Positions 26,201 through 39,300 of a stretch of DNA of 64,000 nt are shown here, piece by piece. The stretch spans positions 12,959,827 through 13,023,826 of the forward strand of contig CALNVZ010003426.1 in NCBI GenBank assembly GCA_940671915.1. Reading direction: 5' to 3'. Position 1 is the stretch's first letter. Each line of letters begins with the position of its first letter. Source of the stretch: Paracentrotus lividus. Taxonomy: Eukaryota > Echinodermata > Echinoidea > Camarodonta > Echinidae. A model generated the notes under the pieces. It saw nothing but the letters and a program-made list of their open reading frames with translations, did no database searches and was not told the DNA's origin. The position numbers were made by a program, and so were the translations under genes.

Positions 26201-27286
26201 CACACACACACACCATCCACACATAAGTCCGCCCACACATCTATTTCAAATATCTTCAACAATGTTCTCAACCAATAAAAACATTAAGCCATCCTTACGT
26301 GTCACTACATTAAGTCGTGCTCTTGATGACAATCTCCACGTAGGCCGTGATCAATGATCCCTTTCCTCCATCATCCGTGATCGAAGACGAGGAGGACGAT
26401 GTCCCTCGAACCGTCGTTCGTTTCTCTCCTGGCAACGGGTTGCTGATCGCAGCTGAGGTGAGGAAACTAACCTCGCAGTCTCGCCGACATCCTCCGGCTA
26501 TGGAAGGTCAAAGTTACAAGGTAATATCAAACTAGTGAGAGTTGTTTACCAGTCAATATTCACACCACTTAAGCATTCTAAACACAGATTTTTTGGCGAA
26601 TCATGCCCTTTTTTATATTACGTTTATTGAAAGTGTGGCAACTGTCACAGTGGTAATGGTACAATTCAACCTTTTAAAGTTCATTTTTGAAACCATTCAT
26701 TATTATTTATTTAATAAATATTTTAATCTGAAATACCGTGTGGGCATCAACAATTTTAAAATAAAAACATTTAAGAAAGGCAAAGGATAAGAAAAACATC
26801 CTTGATCGCTTCGTTTGTATCCCGAAATTTTGAGTGACGCATTTTAGATATTGCAAGGCTGTATTACTGTTCATATTATAATGTATACTGTAAAAAAAAA
26901 AAAAAAAAAAAAAAAAGATAAATCTTACATAACAAAATTACGTAGTAAAATATTTGGCAAGATACCACTGTCAATATTTTATTAAAGAAACGCAGAGTAA
27001 TTACAAATTGTGAAAGAAAACAGTGCACGTCCAGGAATGTATTATCAACATGCCTAACATGTAGTAAGGGCCCATGCAATTGGCGTATATAATGATTGCA
27101 CATCTAGCAAGGAGCAGTTAAAGTTACATGGTTTGAAGAAATTATATTGAGTGGCAATTCTTTTCTCAATGTACAAACAATCTTCATGGTATAATGGTCA
27201 AGCTGACAATTCATCAATATTTATATCATCATCATGTTTATGTAAAGCGCTCTGAAACATTTGTTTAAGCGCTATATAAATACAAT

Positions 27287-27317
<31 letters not shown>

Positions 27318-30300
27318 CATTAGAAAAGCATCAATAACACAATAATATGTTTGGTTTTTAAACGTAAATCTAAAAACAAAGCTTGTTATATATGGCATGC
27401 ATATTCAAATAGATTTTTATAGATATTATTCATTGATTTACAGGTTGTAGAAAGGCAATCCATCATTTTAAAATCAGATATATACATAATTGTCGTATAA
27501 CAATAAAAAAATTTAAAAAAATACAAAAAAATCAGATCATGCTAGTGTGCAGCTTTAACATGCAGCAATGGAATAAGGCAGCTAACTACTAATATTGTGC
27601 GGGTAAGCAAGTATGATATAGCAACATGCGTACTACTACATAGTATAGTGGTAAAAAAGACATTAACAATTATTCTCTCACAAGGGCGCTTTTGAGCACA
27701 ATTTATGTGTATTTTAGGTATCATTTTATTCATTTCAATTTTATTTTCGTTAATTTTATCACCACATCAAATGCTTGAATATTTTTGTGGTGTCGTACAA
27801 ATTGTTTTTTATTTTTAATTTATCACTTAATGTTCCCTATTCAGAAAATTCTAAAAGCGCCCTCTATCGACGAGGAAGAGGAAAGGGACGCACCGTTAAT
27901 AGTATTTAGAAAGGGGACAACTAGGAGAGTCACAAACGTTCACAGTACACGGATTAAATAGGAAAAAAATATGATGTGACACTCACAGTCTGGTGTTTGA
28001 CCCGACCCGACCCTGATGACACAACCACTTCCGGGGCATGGGCGAGAATTCATGGTACGTCTTCGCATTAATAGGGTTTTAAACATTCTTTCAAATACTG
28101 TGACCATTGCTTCCCTACTAAATGGAGTTTTGAAATGAACGTGAAAACTAAGGTGCAAGGCCTTTTTTAACGTGCACTTTTTAAAAGGTATTTGAAGAAG
28201 CATGATGTTGAGGCGAATTTGAGTGATATTTTAAAAATTATGTAACAGCGAAAAGCTTGAAATAAAATTGGCGGTGAACCTTAAGTGCATCTCACCAACA
28301 AAGTGCCAAGCCAGATTTCACACATGAATAACTTCAAAAATGTATACGCGTGGCATGTGGGTGTGCGTAAGTGTGTGTAGATGGGTGTGGGTGTTTGTGT
28401 GTGTGTCTTTCATAAATGGATGTGAATCTACGCAGTTGATTTATAAATGATATCAATGTCAGGTATGAATAAAATAAAGCTTTTGGTGGTGTGATTTGGC
28501 TGGCAGTGGTTTCGGTGCCGAAACGGTCTTTTACCGTCACTTGAGAGGGATGTAGAATTGAAGCCACGGCTCTCCCATGCCGCCGACGATGGCGCTTGTT
28601 GGTCAGCAGGGTCAAGGGTCGACTCAGTGTTAGACTCTTCGGACAGCCCATCCGTACCTGATAACTTCTGATTTATCGACTTGGAGAGTTGGCGTGTGAC
28701 CCGCCGCTGAAGCTCGCAGCGGCTGGTGGAGAAGAAAAGGCGAGCCTTCCGACTCACCATTGGAACGTCGACAGAAACTGAAGGTGGAAAACAAGGGAGA
28801 AAATGTACAAGATACACATCAACCACAGCTTATCCTGATCAGGGAGCGTAAAGAAATACTTCCTTTGGTAAGCAATAGCTATCTTGAACGTCGCCTACTA
28901 CACCAAACTGGTTGTGTTTTCTGGAACCTCTTTAAACCGCTGAGCCTGACTTTGCAATAAAAACCCGGCTTGGATCCCAGCTAACAATTGGACGTTTTCT
29001 AATTCTATGGACGTTTTGTCAAAACGTTTAGAAAACGTCCTTTTGTGGAAGGTTTTGGACGTTAATAAAACGTTCCAAATGGACGTTTAGAAAACGTTTT
29101 CTAAACATTTAAAAACCCAAAAGGAACATTTCGAAAAATTTTAAGGACCTGTAGAAAACCTTTGGAACCTTATAAAAGTCCAAAAACCTTTTACAACGTT
29201 CTGTGGACGTTCTACGGACGTCCAGAAAACCTTTAAAAAACGTTTGGAACGTTCCATGGACGTTCTGCGGACGTCCAGAAAACCTTTAAAACGTTCCGAA
29301 AACGTTCTGCGGACGTCCAGAAAACCTTTGGAACGTTCAGAAAACGTTTTAAGAATGTCTATAGGAACGTTTGGTGAACCTATTAAAACTTATATAAACA
29401 ATGTAATAGATAAAAATATGTTATTATTTGCACCTCAAGCTCTTGGCCAAATTGTGGAATGGCACTTAAGAGTGAGTGTCTCCCATCAAAATCATGCTTA
29501 AAGAGCAGACTTGAGTGGGATTTATTTGGATTTAACACTAAATAATGCTCCAGTGAATTTATAGTTTATTGAAAGTATCGTTTGTAATGGTTAGTTATTA
29601 CTTTATTTGTTATGTTAGTACATTCCAATACTGAATTAGTGTTTTTTTAATCTTTATGAGTGTTTTAGAACAATATTACAATAACGAAACACCAAAACAT
29701 GAATTTATTACTGCTAAATAGAAAAAAAAATCATTAAAAACGTTTATTTCCATATGTCTAACGTATTATATGCAAATTACCATTCATTTGCATAAAGTCC
29801 TATTTGGACGTTTTAAAAACGTTCATAAAACGTTCAATAAAATATGTCTCGTTAAAAGGTTCCAAATAAAACGTTTTGTGAACGTTTTGATTAAAACGTT
29901 CCATTTTGTAACGTCCAAAGAACGTTTAAAAACGTTCTTTTTGGAACCGTTATTTTTTCACAAATTGAAAGTCCAACTTGGACGTTATATGAACGTTTTC
30001 TAAACGTTCATTTCAGACGAGGACCTACGGGACCTGAATAAAACGTTTTTAAAACGTTCTGAAAACGTTTTGTGTTTGCTGGGATGTTGTTTCGAGATCG
30101 AATAGATCTGGGCACCGTAACAGACAATTTTCGATCAATATTATTGCAAATTTTAAAGGAGAGTTCTCAATGGTACTGGTCATTATTATTAACAAAACGA
30201 CCATGCAACATGGATTGTGATTGGCCATTGCCATTTTGTGATTGATTGCTAACCTTCATGTGACGGAACCTATACTTACCGGAGCAGCTTGGAAGCGTGT

Positions 30301-33300
30301 CGTTGGTGGCACCGTGAGTCCATTCGAAATGTGTGCTCTCGCCGCACTGGTAGTTGAAGGTACCCTGCCCAGAAGCGGTAAAGTGTGAATTAGACTCGCA
30401 GGATAGGGAGCAGATCTCATCGCTACCCTCCGTGTCGCACTGCAGGATGGCACGGGCTGGGGTCCGCAGTGGAAGACATCTGGTGGCTGGTCCGTAGAGA
30501 TATAAAAGACAGAGATTTGCTTGCTTATTGTTCTCCGTATGAAACAACACATCAATATTAGCACATGTCCCACAGTGTGAACACAATGTGAATACATTGC
30601 ATTGTTCGCACAGTGACGACTGTGGATTTGGCACATTTTCACAATGTCGATACCTTTGAAGTAGTATCTCCACAGTTTGGACCCACTGACTGCGTATTTT
30701 TTTTCACGTAGGGTTGTACAGCAATGCACTTACAAACGTCTGCAAACGCAAAACTACTGGACAAGGAACGGATTTTACTGTCCATTTATGGCAATGACAA
30801 TGAAAGTCCAGCCAAGTATTACAACCACTTTACATATAAACAATATTACCATCGGTTCATTGTAAATTTTTGGATCCGGTTATGTCTGAAAGCGCTATTA
30901 CAAATTTCAATCACACATAAGTTCCATTAGGTAATGATAAATAACATGGATTGTGATATTATTTTGGTGGCTATATTCTGTATAAATTATTTTATCATAA
31001 TCCTCCAATCTAACGGCAAATTATCTCATATTTTATGTAAATACACATTGCAATGGAGATCATAATTTAGATGTAACTTAATATTCATAAACTGTAATAT
31101 ACCGAATAGACAAAAGAAAAATACCAATGCAATCTTTTTTGTTCGGATGGAGTTTAAATCCTTGTCTGCAGTAACATTGATAGCTTCCCTGTGTGTTGTG
31201 ACAGCCATGTTGACATCCACCCTTGTTGATAGAGCATTCGTCCACATCTACATAAATAATACCAACAAAAAAATAAATGAATGAAAAAGTCGTGAATATC
31301 AGGTTGTCTGACAAAATTATATTCCTTTTCTGATATTTTGTCGATCATGATCTTGCATGATACACCAGCAGTCCTCTACGGTATCATCTGTTTTTTATTC
31401 AACTTAAATCATTTGCTGGTCAGTAATATATAGCACATTCATGGATGGTTACACCTCGGTAATAGACCTGTTTACTAACATATTCAAATTTTATACATAC
31501 TTTTTTTCTGGCGACATAGTAACAAGGTATTCAAACAACATGTAATAAAAGAAGGAAAATACATAGAATTTATTTTGCATACATCAGTTGTTGCTATGTC
31601 AGCCTCTGTTAAAAAGTATGCATAAAATTTGAATATGTTAGCAAACTGGTCTCTTACGAGAATCTATATCGATCGTTTTGCATTATAGACGAGACCCATT
31701 CATTACCAGATTCTTGTGGTTTGAACTTCGTCAAAGCTCGCTATACACTCACCACATACCACAAACAATCGACTTTGATTTTAAAGTCAATGTTCATTAT
31801 TGTAATGGTGCAACCAGCTCTACATTTCAGATCATCTCCGAGGTCACATGCAAACATGCCTATACATTAATGAACTGTTGCGGGTTTAGAAGATGAAAAA
31901 CCAAAATATTATTGTAAAGACAGCATCGTTATGTTTCTACCCACCTCCACAATGCGTGATGCCATAGGCCTGGAATCCACCATCGCAAAGACATCTGAAG
32001 CTTCCCGGTAAGTTCACACATGTATGATCACAGGTGTCATTCATGGAACACTCATTTACATCTATGAGATATGATTTTTAAACATTGTAAGTATCTAACA
32101 TATCTTATTTGAAAAATTAGATATGTAGATTAAACAAACTAATGTAGATGTGAAGCTACTGAATGTTTAATGACAAAATGTATAGGCCTACATCACTTTT
32201 TAAAGTCGAATTAGAGTGGTCTCATCATTTGAGTTGGGATGCAAAGCCTGTTTTAATCCATGACGTGGCACTTTTACCCAAATTAATCAAATGAATTTAA
32301 ATTCAACAAATCATATTCTATTTTCATAAAAACGGAATGTTAATGATTTTTTGTTTAAATAACAAAAACAACAGACCTTTCTTGAATAAAACGAAAATAC
32401 CAAAGCTTCTGAAACAGGCTATCAAATGTATCTAAGGTTGAAAAAAAATACTTAACAGACATTTGAAAATGTGATTTAAATGTACCTTCACATGTATGTC
32501 CTTCTGCTGTGAGTTTATATCCTTTTGGACATGTGCATTCATATGTTCCTAATCGATTCGTACAGATATGAGAGCAACCGCCATTCTGCACTATGCACTC
32601 GTCTCGATCTAGAAGAAATGAAGGGATCATAAACAGGACTTACCAAATAGAACATCCTGTCAAAGGTAAATGATTGGAGGTCATATTGGACCAATTTCTC
32701 CCGTATCCTAGTTGGATTTGGAGTTAAACCATGCAACTAAAAAAAAAGAATTCCTTCAAATATTTTTATTTTACAGAAGTGGCGTCAAAAAGGATTAGCA
32801 TCAATTGACCTGATCAGCTATACAGTAAACTCAAGTTTGAGAGCCTCGTATTTAAATTGTATAACTTATTTGTCATTAATTTGTATATCATGACAAAGAG
32901 TAACTCATATTCTATCCAGTGATGCCAAAATTATGCCTGTGTTGTCATGAATGCCGGAGGACTCCACTTTTTGAAAACTTTGGTCAGAAACCATTGTACC
33001 ACATTTTCTGAGAAGCAGCCCTGGCTCTCATTCATTGTTTGTTTGAGGTCAGCCTTCCTGAGCCTATTCATTAGGGACAAAGTATTACTAAAATGCAAGG
33101 GCTGCTTTTGCTCAAACTTGGTACAGGGAACTTTTTACACTCGTTTTTTAAAGCCCAGCTGCTTAGTCATCCCTTACAACACAGGTATAAGTTTGATATC
33201 ATTGAATAGAATATGAGTTGCTCTTTATCATGAAATAAATTTCAAGGTCACACAAGCTTTAATATTTTATTATGAGGCTCTCACAGTTGGGTTTACTTTT

Positions 33301-36300
33301 TTGTCTGGGACGCACTGTATAGGCAATCATTTTCACACATATTTTATACAAAGTTCGTCTTTCAGATAATACATGAAGAGCTTTCCAAATGGAGGAGAAA
33401 TTGTGTCATACCTTTGGTAGTGTGGTTCCTATCACTGAATTAAAGTAGTTAACTTAATTTGGAGAGAAACTTTTAGAAAATACACACAGACGCGTGTACA
33501 ATATTTGACAAAGAATTTTTTTTCTATAAACTTTGAAAGTGGATGTCTGCGGAAACTCTTTATATTTTCATCTAAGTTCATTTAATTTATTTTCATATTT
33601 CTCGTTTGGTATTTGTTTCACTAACAGAGAAAACAACAACAATAATGCATGAAATAAAATTACAGACAAATGAAAACTATGTTATATAAGTATTAAAATA
33701 AGTAAACAATCAAGTCAAGTCGGCCTAATAAAGTCATAGCTTAATTTTAAGTCAAAGAAATATAATGGGACCTACAAAAAAGCAAGCTTGTGGGCCCAAA
33801 CAAACTTACCATTGCATGTTCGCCCATCTGCCAGCAGATCAAAGCCTTCTGGGCAGCTACACTGCACACCTGTGGGCGTGTCCTCACACTCACGATCACA
33901 CCCACCATTGTTCAGCCCACACGTCTCTGTGAACAGAATGACCACCATTACTGACTTACAGAGGTGACTTACTGACAAACCAAAGGTAAGAGGCTAACGG
34001 GGTTTTTAATCGGTTTTCCCGTTTAAAGGTCTATATTTGTAGTCAAAACTTGATTCCAAATTGTTATTTTATAGATATCAATTTCTTCAGGGTTGTATTA
34101 TCACAACTGCAATATGTATAGATATATTTTTGAGTAAATATTCGATATTTTGCACACTTATATAATTACAAACAAACAACATCAACTATCTACAACCATG
34201 CATCCGTCTCATTATATAATTTTGTTTACATCGTTTACATGAGATAAACATTCTATCTTCGTTTTTCGTTTTCTTTTTTCTTCAGGACATCTATTTCATT
34301 CGTTATATATATTATATGGGACAATATTGTTAAGCATATATAAAAAATACAATAGACATATACATAAAAATAAGAGATAATGGCGGAAAGCTGAAACAAA
34401 GTAACTTTATAAAATTTAACTACAAATATATATGTGTCATGGTGGTATCTCACTTGCCATGAGAAGTCTCAAACCCGTCCCAAACTTGTCTTAAACCCGT
34501 CTTATCCCGGCTCATTGCAAGTGAGATAACACCATTAGGGGCTAAATCTCACGTTATACAGCCAAACAAAAACATTGGAAACAGGTTCTACCAGCTACAC
34601 ACAAAACATTTCACAGAACTGAATTCTCAAAGTTAAAGTTCAATATTGAGCTGACATGTTTAAACTCGTACCTATCCCTGACAATGAAGCCCCATTGTGT
34701 CTTGATGCAAGCACCTCATCTGCGCGTAGCGCTGAAAAAGACCGTTTTAATGACGTCATTTGCATATGAAAGTTCAACTCACTTCCAACCCGTTGCACAA
34801 AATTCCGACACACATGCTGTTCCACCATTTTCACATCTAGCCAAGATGGCTTCCGTTCCATGATTTGTGTTTTCCCGGCAACATGAACTTTCCTTCTTTT
34901 GTCAAAGTTATTGTTGTTTAATTGTAAAGTAACAAAATCGTAATATATTCTGTTGGGTCTCTTTTTATGGTGATGCTCTGGCGTCAGTATTTTGAGCAAC
35001 GGATTTGGAGGGATTTACAAAAATTAGGAGCGAAAATTTTAAACAGGAAATAGTTATTTTCATAGTTATTTTATTTTTTATTTTTTTACATTGAAACGAT
35101 GGCATGTTTTTCTTTTTGCATAATTTCCATGTGCATTTGGAAGGTTCTAATCAAATGCTATAGGTGGAATGTATTTCATATGCATAATGTCACATGATTT
35201 GCAAATCAGTGTTTCCACGTGACCACCGCGAGGAAATCACGTGAAAACCATGTGACAATCACGTGATATGTACCTGAAGTGGAGGAATAGTCGTCCGGAT
35301 CGTCGTACGCCTCTCCATGCGATAGCATTAGGTTGAGAAAGATACGAGAAAGTGTCGGTAAACATCTTCATCATCATGGACGTAAGTTTGGTTTTTGTTT
35401 TAACGAATAGAAAAAGAATTACGTCATGGATGCGCGCGCATCAAAAAGTTAAACTTATCCTCCTCATATCCGTTCGCGAATCTTTATTTTATTCTTCTTC
35501 TTTTTTCAAGCTTGTCTTCTTTTATTTTTCTTATTTATATATTTTTTAAATAATTTTTTTTGGTGGTTGTTATAGCTGAAGCGATAAATTGATTCTCTGT
35601 TTTTTTTCACCCAAATCAACTAGCATTTCAAGTAAATGTGAAAATTCACTACCCGCCATTTCGTTGAGTATATAATGTTACAGGTTATTGGCGGCAAAAC
35701 TTAGTCAAAAACTCTCATTCAAGTAAAGGTTGACTACTGAAGCAAACTAATCTAGACTTGGTGCGACAGACAGCAAAATAATAACTAGCTAGTGGGAGGT
35801 TTTAACTTTGCAGATGCACGCACATCCAAACAGCTGGATCTAAGTCTAACATGTCTAACAACTGGGGCGTTAGTTTTTAACTTAATACAGAACTAAAGGT
35901 CGCAAATATGGACGTAGTTTATATAATTATAAACACTGTCAAAATATGTATTTTCTTATTCATCTTTGAAGGTTCGAAGTTTTGAAATTTTGAAAATAAA
36001 TTGACATTGTGAAATTAAAAAGTCATAACTATGATTGCAGTCATAGAACAGTAAAATATTTCAATACGTAAAACTCAAGAACAGTGTTCATGTGATCTGT
36101 GTAATGAACAGATTAATGAACAAAATCCCAATTTTAGTTAAATAGATTGGCAATGAATTAACATAAAAAAATTTGGTTTTATTTAATACGTAAACTGTAA
36201 TAAAAGTCATGCAAGTTTTTTGAGAATTGTGAAAGGGTATTCTGTCGTTATTCGTGTAAACTTGGACTAATACAAATGAAGAAGAAAACTATGAAACGAT

Positions 36301-39300
36301 AGCATTTTGTGTATGTTTTAAGTATAAATAATGTGACTTGTATGCAATTAAACAAAGAATTACTGGTGAGGAATCGTTATTTCCAAGCTTCGTTTCACTG
36401 ATCCCAATATCATGTTTTAATAAATGATTAATAAAGGGGATACATGCAAAGCAAATTTATTACATAATGGTAAGGTGTTAACAGAAATAATTAATATGTG
36501 CAAGATGAGACCAAAAATAATGACGCGTGATGAAAAACAGGAGAAAATGATTATCGAGTTTCGTTAATATATAGGTGATTTCAAAGATTTTACAACCCAT
36601 AGAACCATTTTTATTTAATATTTTAGTCAAAAAATAATTTAGAAAAAAAGTACAAAATATATCTTGCCGAATTTTCATTTTAATCCATGTGATATAATTC
36701 AAGAAATTTAATTCAGTTCAAAGAAAAAAATATATAGATATACGCTTTATTTATGATCTTTAAAAAACTCACTAGAGAAGAATCTACATGGAAGAGAACG
36801 ATATCCAGTTGGATTCCAATGTTCAATGTTTCTACGCCTCTATATTTAGGTGGCACCACCAATTTTTGTTACCATTTTTGCTAACCCAGTACAAGACCGT
36901 GTCTCTTGAAACAGGTAGCTCAATGCGTTGAGGTACGAACGACTTGTTTCATTGAATAGATGATATGAATGTGAAATACCATTGAATGGAAGAAATGATT
37001 GAGTTATCCCATCGAATAGATGACATGCAAATATTATATTGAATAGGTGGCATGAAAGAGGTATTCCATTGAATAGATCGTATGAGTTAGTTATTCCACT
37101 GCATATATTTCATGAGTGAGTTATTCAATAGAATACTAGTAGATGGCATGAGTGAATTTTTCCACTGCATAGATGGCATGATTGAGTTATACATTGAATA
37201 GATGGAATAAATGGGTTATTCCATTCAGAGATGGCACGAATGAGTTATTCTATTGAAGATATGAGTTGAGTGAATTGTTCCATTGAATATATTCCATTCC
37301 ATTTTATACCAGGTATCCCATTCGACAGAAGGCATGAATGAGATTTCCAATAAATAGATGGCATGTTATGTTTGAGTTATCCTATTGCCCAGCTGACATG
37401 CATATTTTTTTTCTATTGAATAGATCGAATCAATCAGTGTAAGAATGTGTTATCACACTGAACCGATTATTTGAATGAATTATTCAATTGAGCAGCTTGG
37501 TTTGAATGAGTTAATTATCATATTAAATATTTGGAGTGGAAATAGAAACATTCTACGGGGTTTTTGATGAATGACGGCCAGGGCCTACCTACACACGTTC
37601 TTCCATCGGTGTGAAGATTGTACTTCTCATGGCAGCTACAAAGAGGACCAATAGGTGAGTCCGTGCAAACGTGCTGGCATCCACCATTACCAAGTGAACA
37701 TGTGGCTGAAATGAAAATTCCCGGAAAAACTTCTTAATATGCAACGTCTGGCTTGAGAAAGTCCATAGGTGTGGATGAAAGCTAGCCCCTTCTAAAAAAA
37801 TGGTAGAAGCTTGAACATTCTAAGTCTGTGCTTAACATCAAGTGATTAAAGTTTTCTGTGCTTTTCAAATTTCTGTTTCATGCTACGGCTTTACACAGTT
37901 GCACTACCAATACAAGAGCACATTGAAATGTATATACACGCCTTGAAGCTTCATCGACAAGCGTGTAATCTGATATTGATATATGGATGTATAAATATAT
38001 TCAATTATTTGAGTAATATATCATAAGGCATGAGTATATACCCAAGAGATAACACTCAGTGCAGTTAATAAGTCTTGGCCCAAAGAAATTCTTAAAATAG
38101 CCCGAACTTTAGAGCAAAAAAACCTCAACGGGAAAAAAGGGTGCTATAAAAAGAATGAAAATGAATAGAAACGAAAAAGAGATTAAGAAGAGTGGTATCT
38201 CTGCAAGGAAACTCAGGGAAAAGACGATAGCACGATAGTTCTGACCCCCAAACCAATGTGGTCACTCTTCTGAATAACTGAATACGGGCTTTTATCCAAT
38301 ATGTTTTACAATGTTAAAGCTGGTGTATAGTTTCGGGAAAAAGAAAATTTTATTTTGATTCACATTGAGATAAATTATGATAGATTGAATCCTATAACTA
38401 TAATAAAGCAAAATATAGTACTTGAAATCTCGTTTTAGTGTCTTTATTTCATAATATAAGGATTAAAAAAATAAGTCGGGGACCCGTCTCAGGTTAGCGC
38501 TCACGCGGAAAACCAATGGGGATTCTCTTTTGTAGGTGTTACACACAGATCGTTCGCACTAATTCACGCCGTCACCTCGGGCGTGCGAACCTGTCAGCAG
38601 AGGTCTAAACGGCAGTTGGATTGCGCTATATTGAAAATTTATAAATGAAATTCATCGGAAATATTGAAAGGAATGTCACAAGATCTCTCACACATATCTT
38701 TTAGTGCAATGTTGACAACATGTAACTACATTTGATCGGTTTTGTGCCTATTCCTTCTTTGCTACCAAAACTATACACCAGGTTTAACTTATATTTCTAT
38801 TGGAATATAACATATGATGGATGATCAGCCATTCAGAATAACAAATCCTTTAAAAATTATAACGACTATGTTATATGTTTGCCAATATGTGCCAAGATTA
38901 GAGGATAAGCTCTAATAAAAGAAAATCCTTTTTTTTTTTTAATACCTACACGTATAGGCCTATCTAGCCTTTCAGTATTTTGAGGTCTTTTTATGATGTG
39001 TGATGTTCATTTTCGGACCATTTATAATGTATCCTAATGATGCATTATTTGATTAATAATTGAATAAAATTAAAGAAAATATTCATATTTGGATTACTTA
39101 CGTATACAGTTCTTGCTGCCAGAAAGAATATAACCTGGTCTGCATTGACATATGGAGTGACCATTGGCGATATCAACACAATAGTGGGCACACTCTAAAT
39201 CTGGATTTAGACACCCTGCATCATCTAACAATTGAATGCATAGAAATAAATCATGTCCAAAAAGGGAAAACTTATCAAACTTAATATTTAACTATTACAA

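Noticed and set aside
25840-26357. Overlapping Thr/His-rich and Val/Cys-rich frames
   Set aside because: They come from (CA)n microsatellites; only the real SCUBE exon next to them is kept.
29244-29501. Frame with repeated VLRTSRKPL units
   Set aside because: A by-product of AACGTT-type repeats inside a transposable element.
34640-34999. A 119-codon minus-strand open frame as a separate gene
   Set aside because: Only 34672-34731 is supported (as a SCUBE linker exon); the rest is intron that happens to be open.
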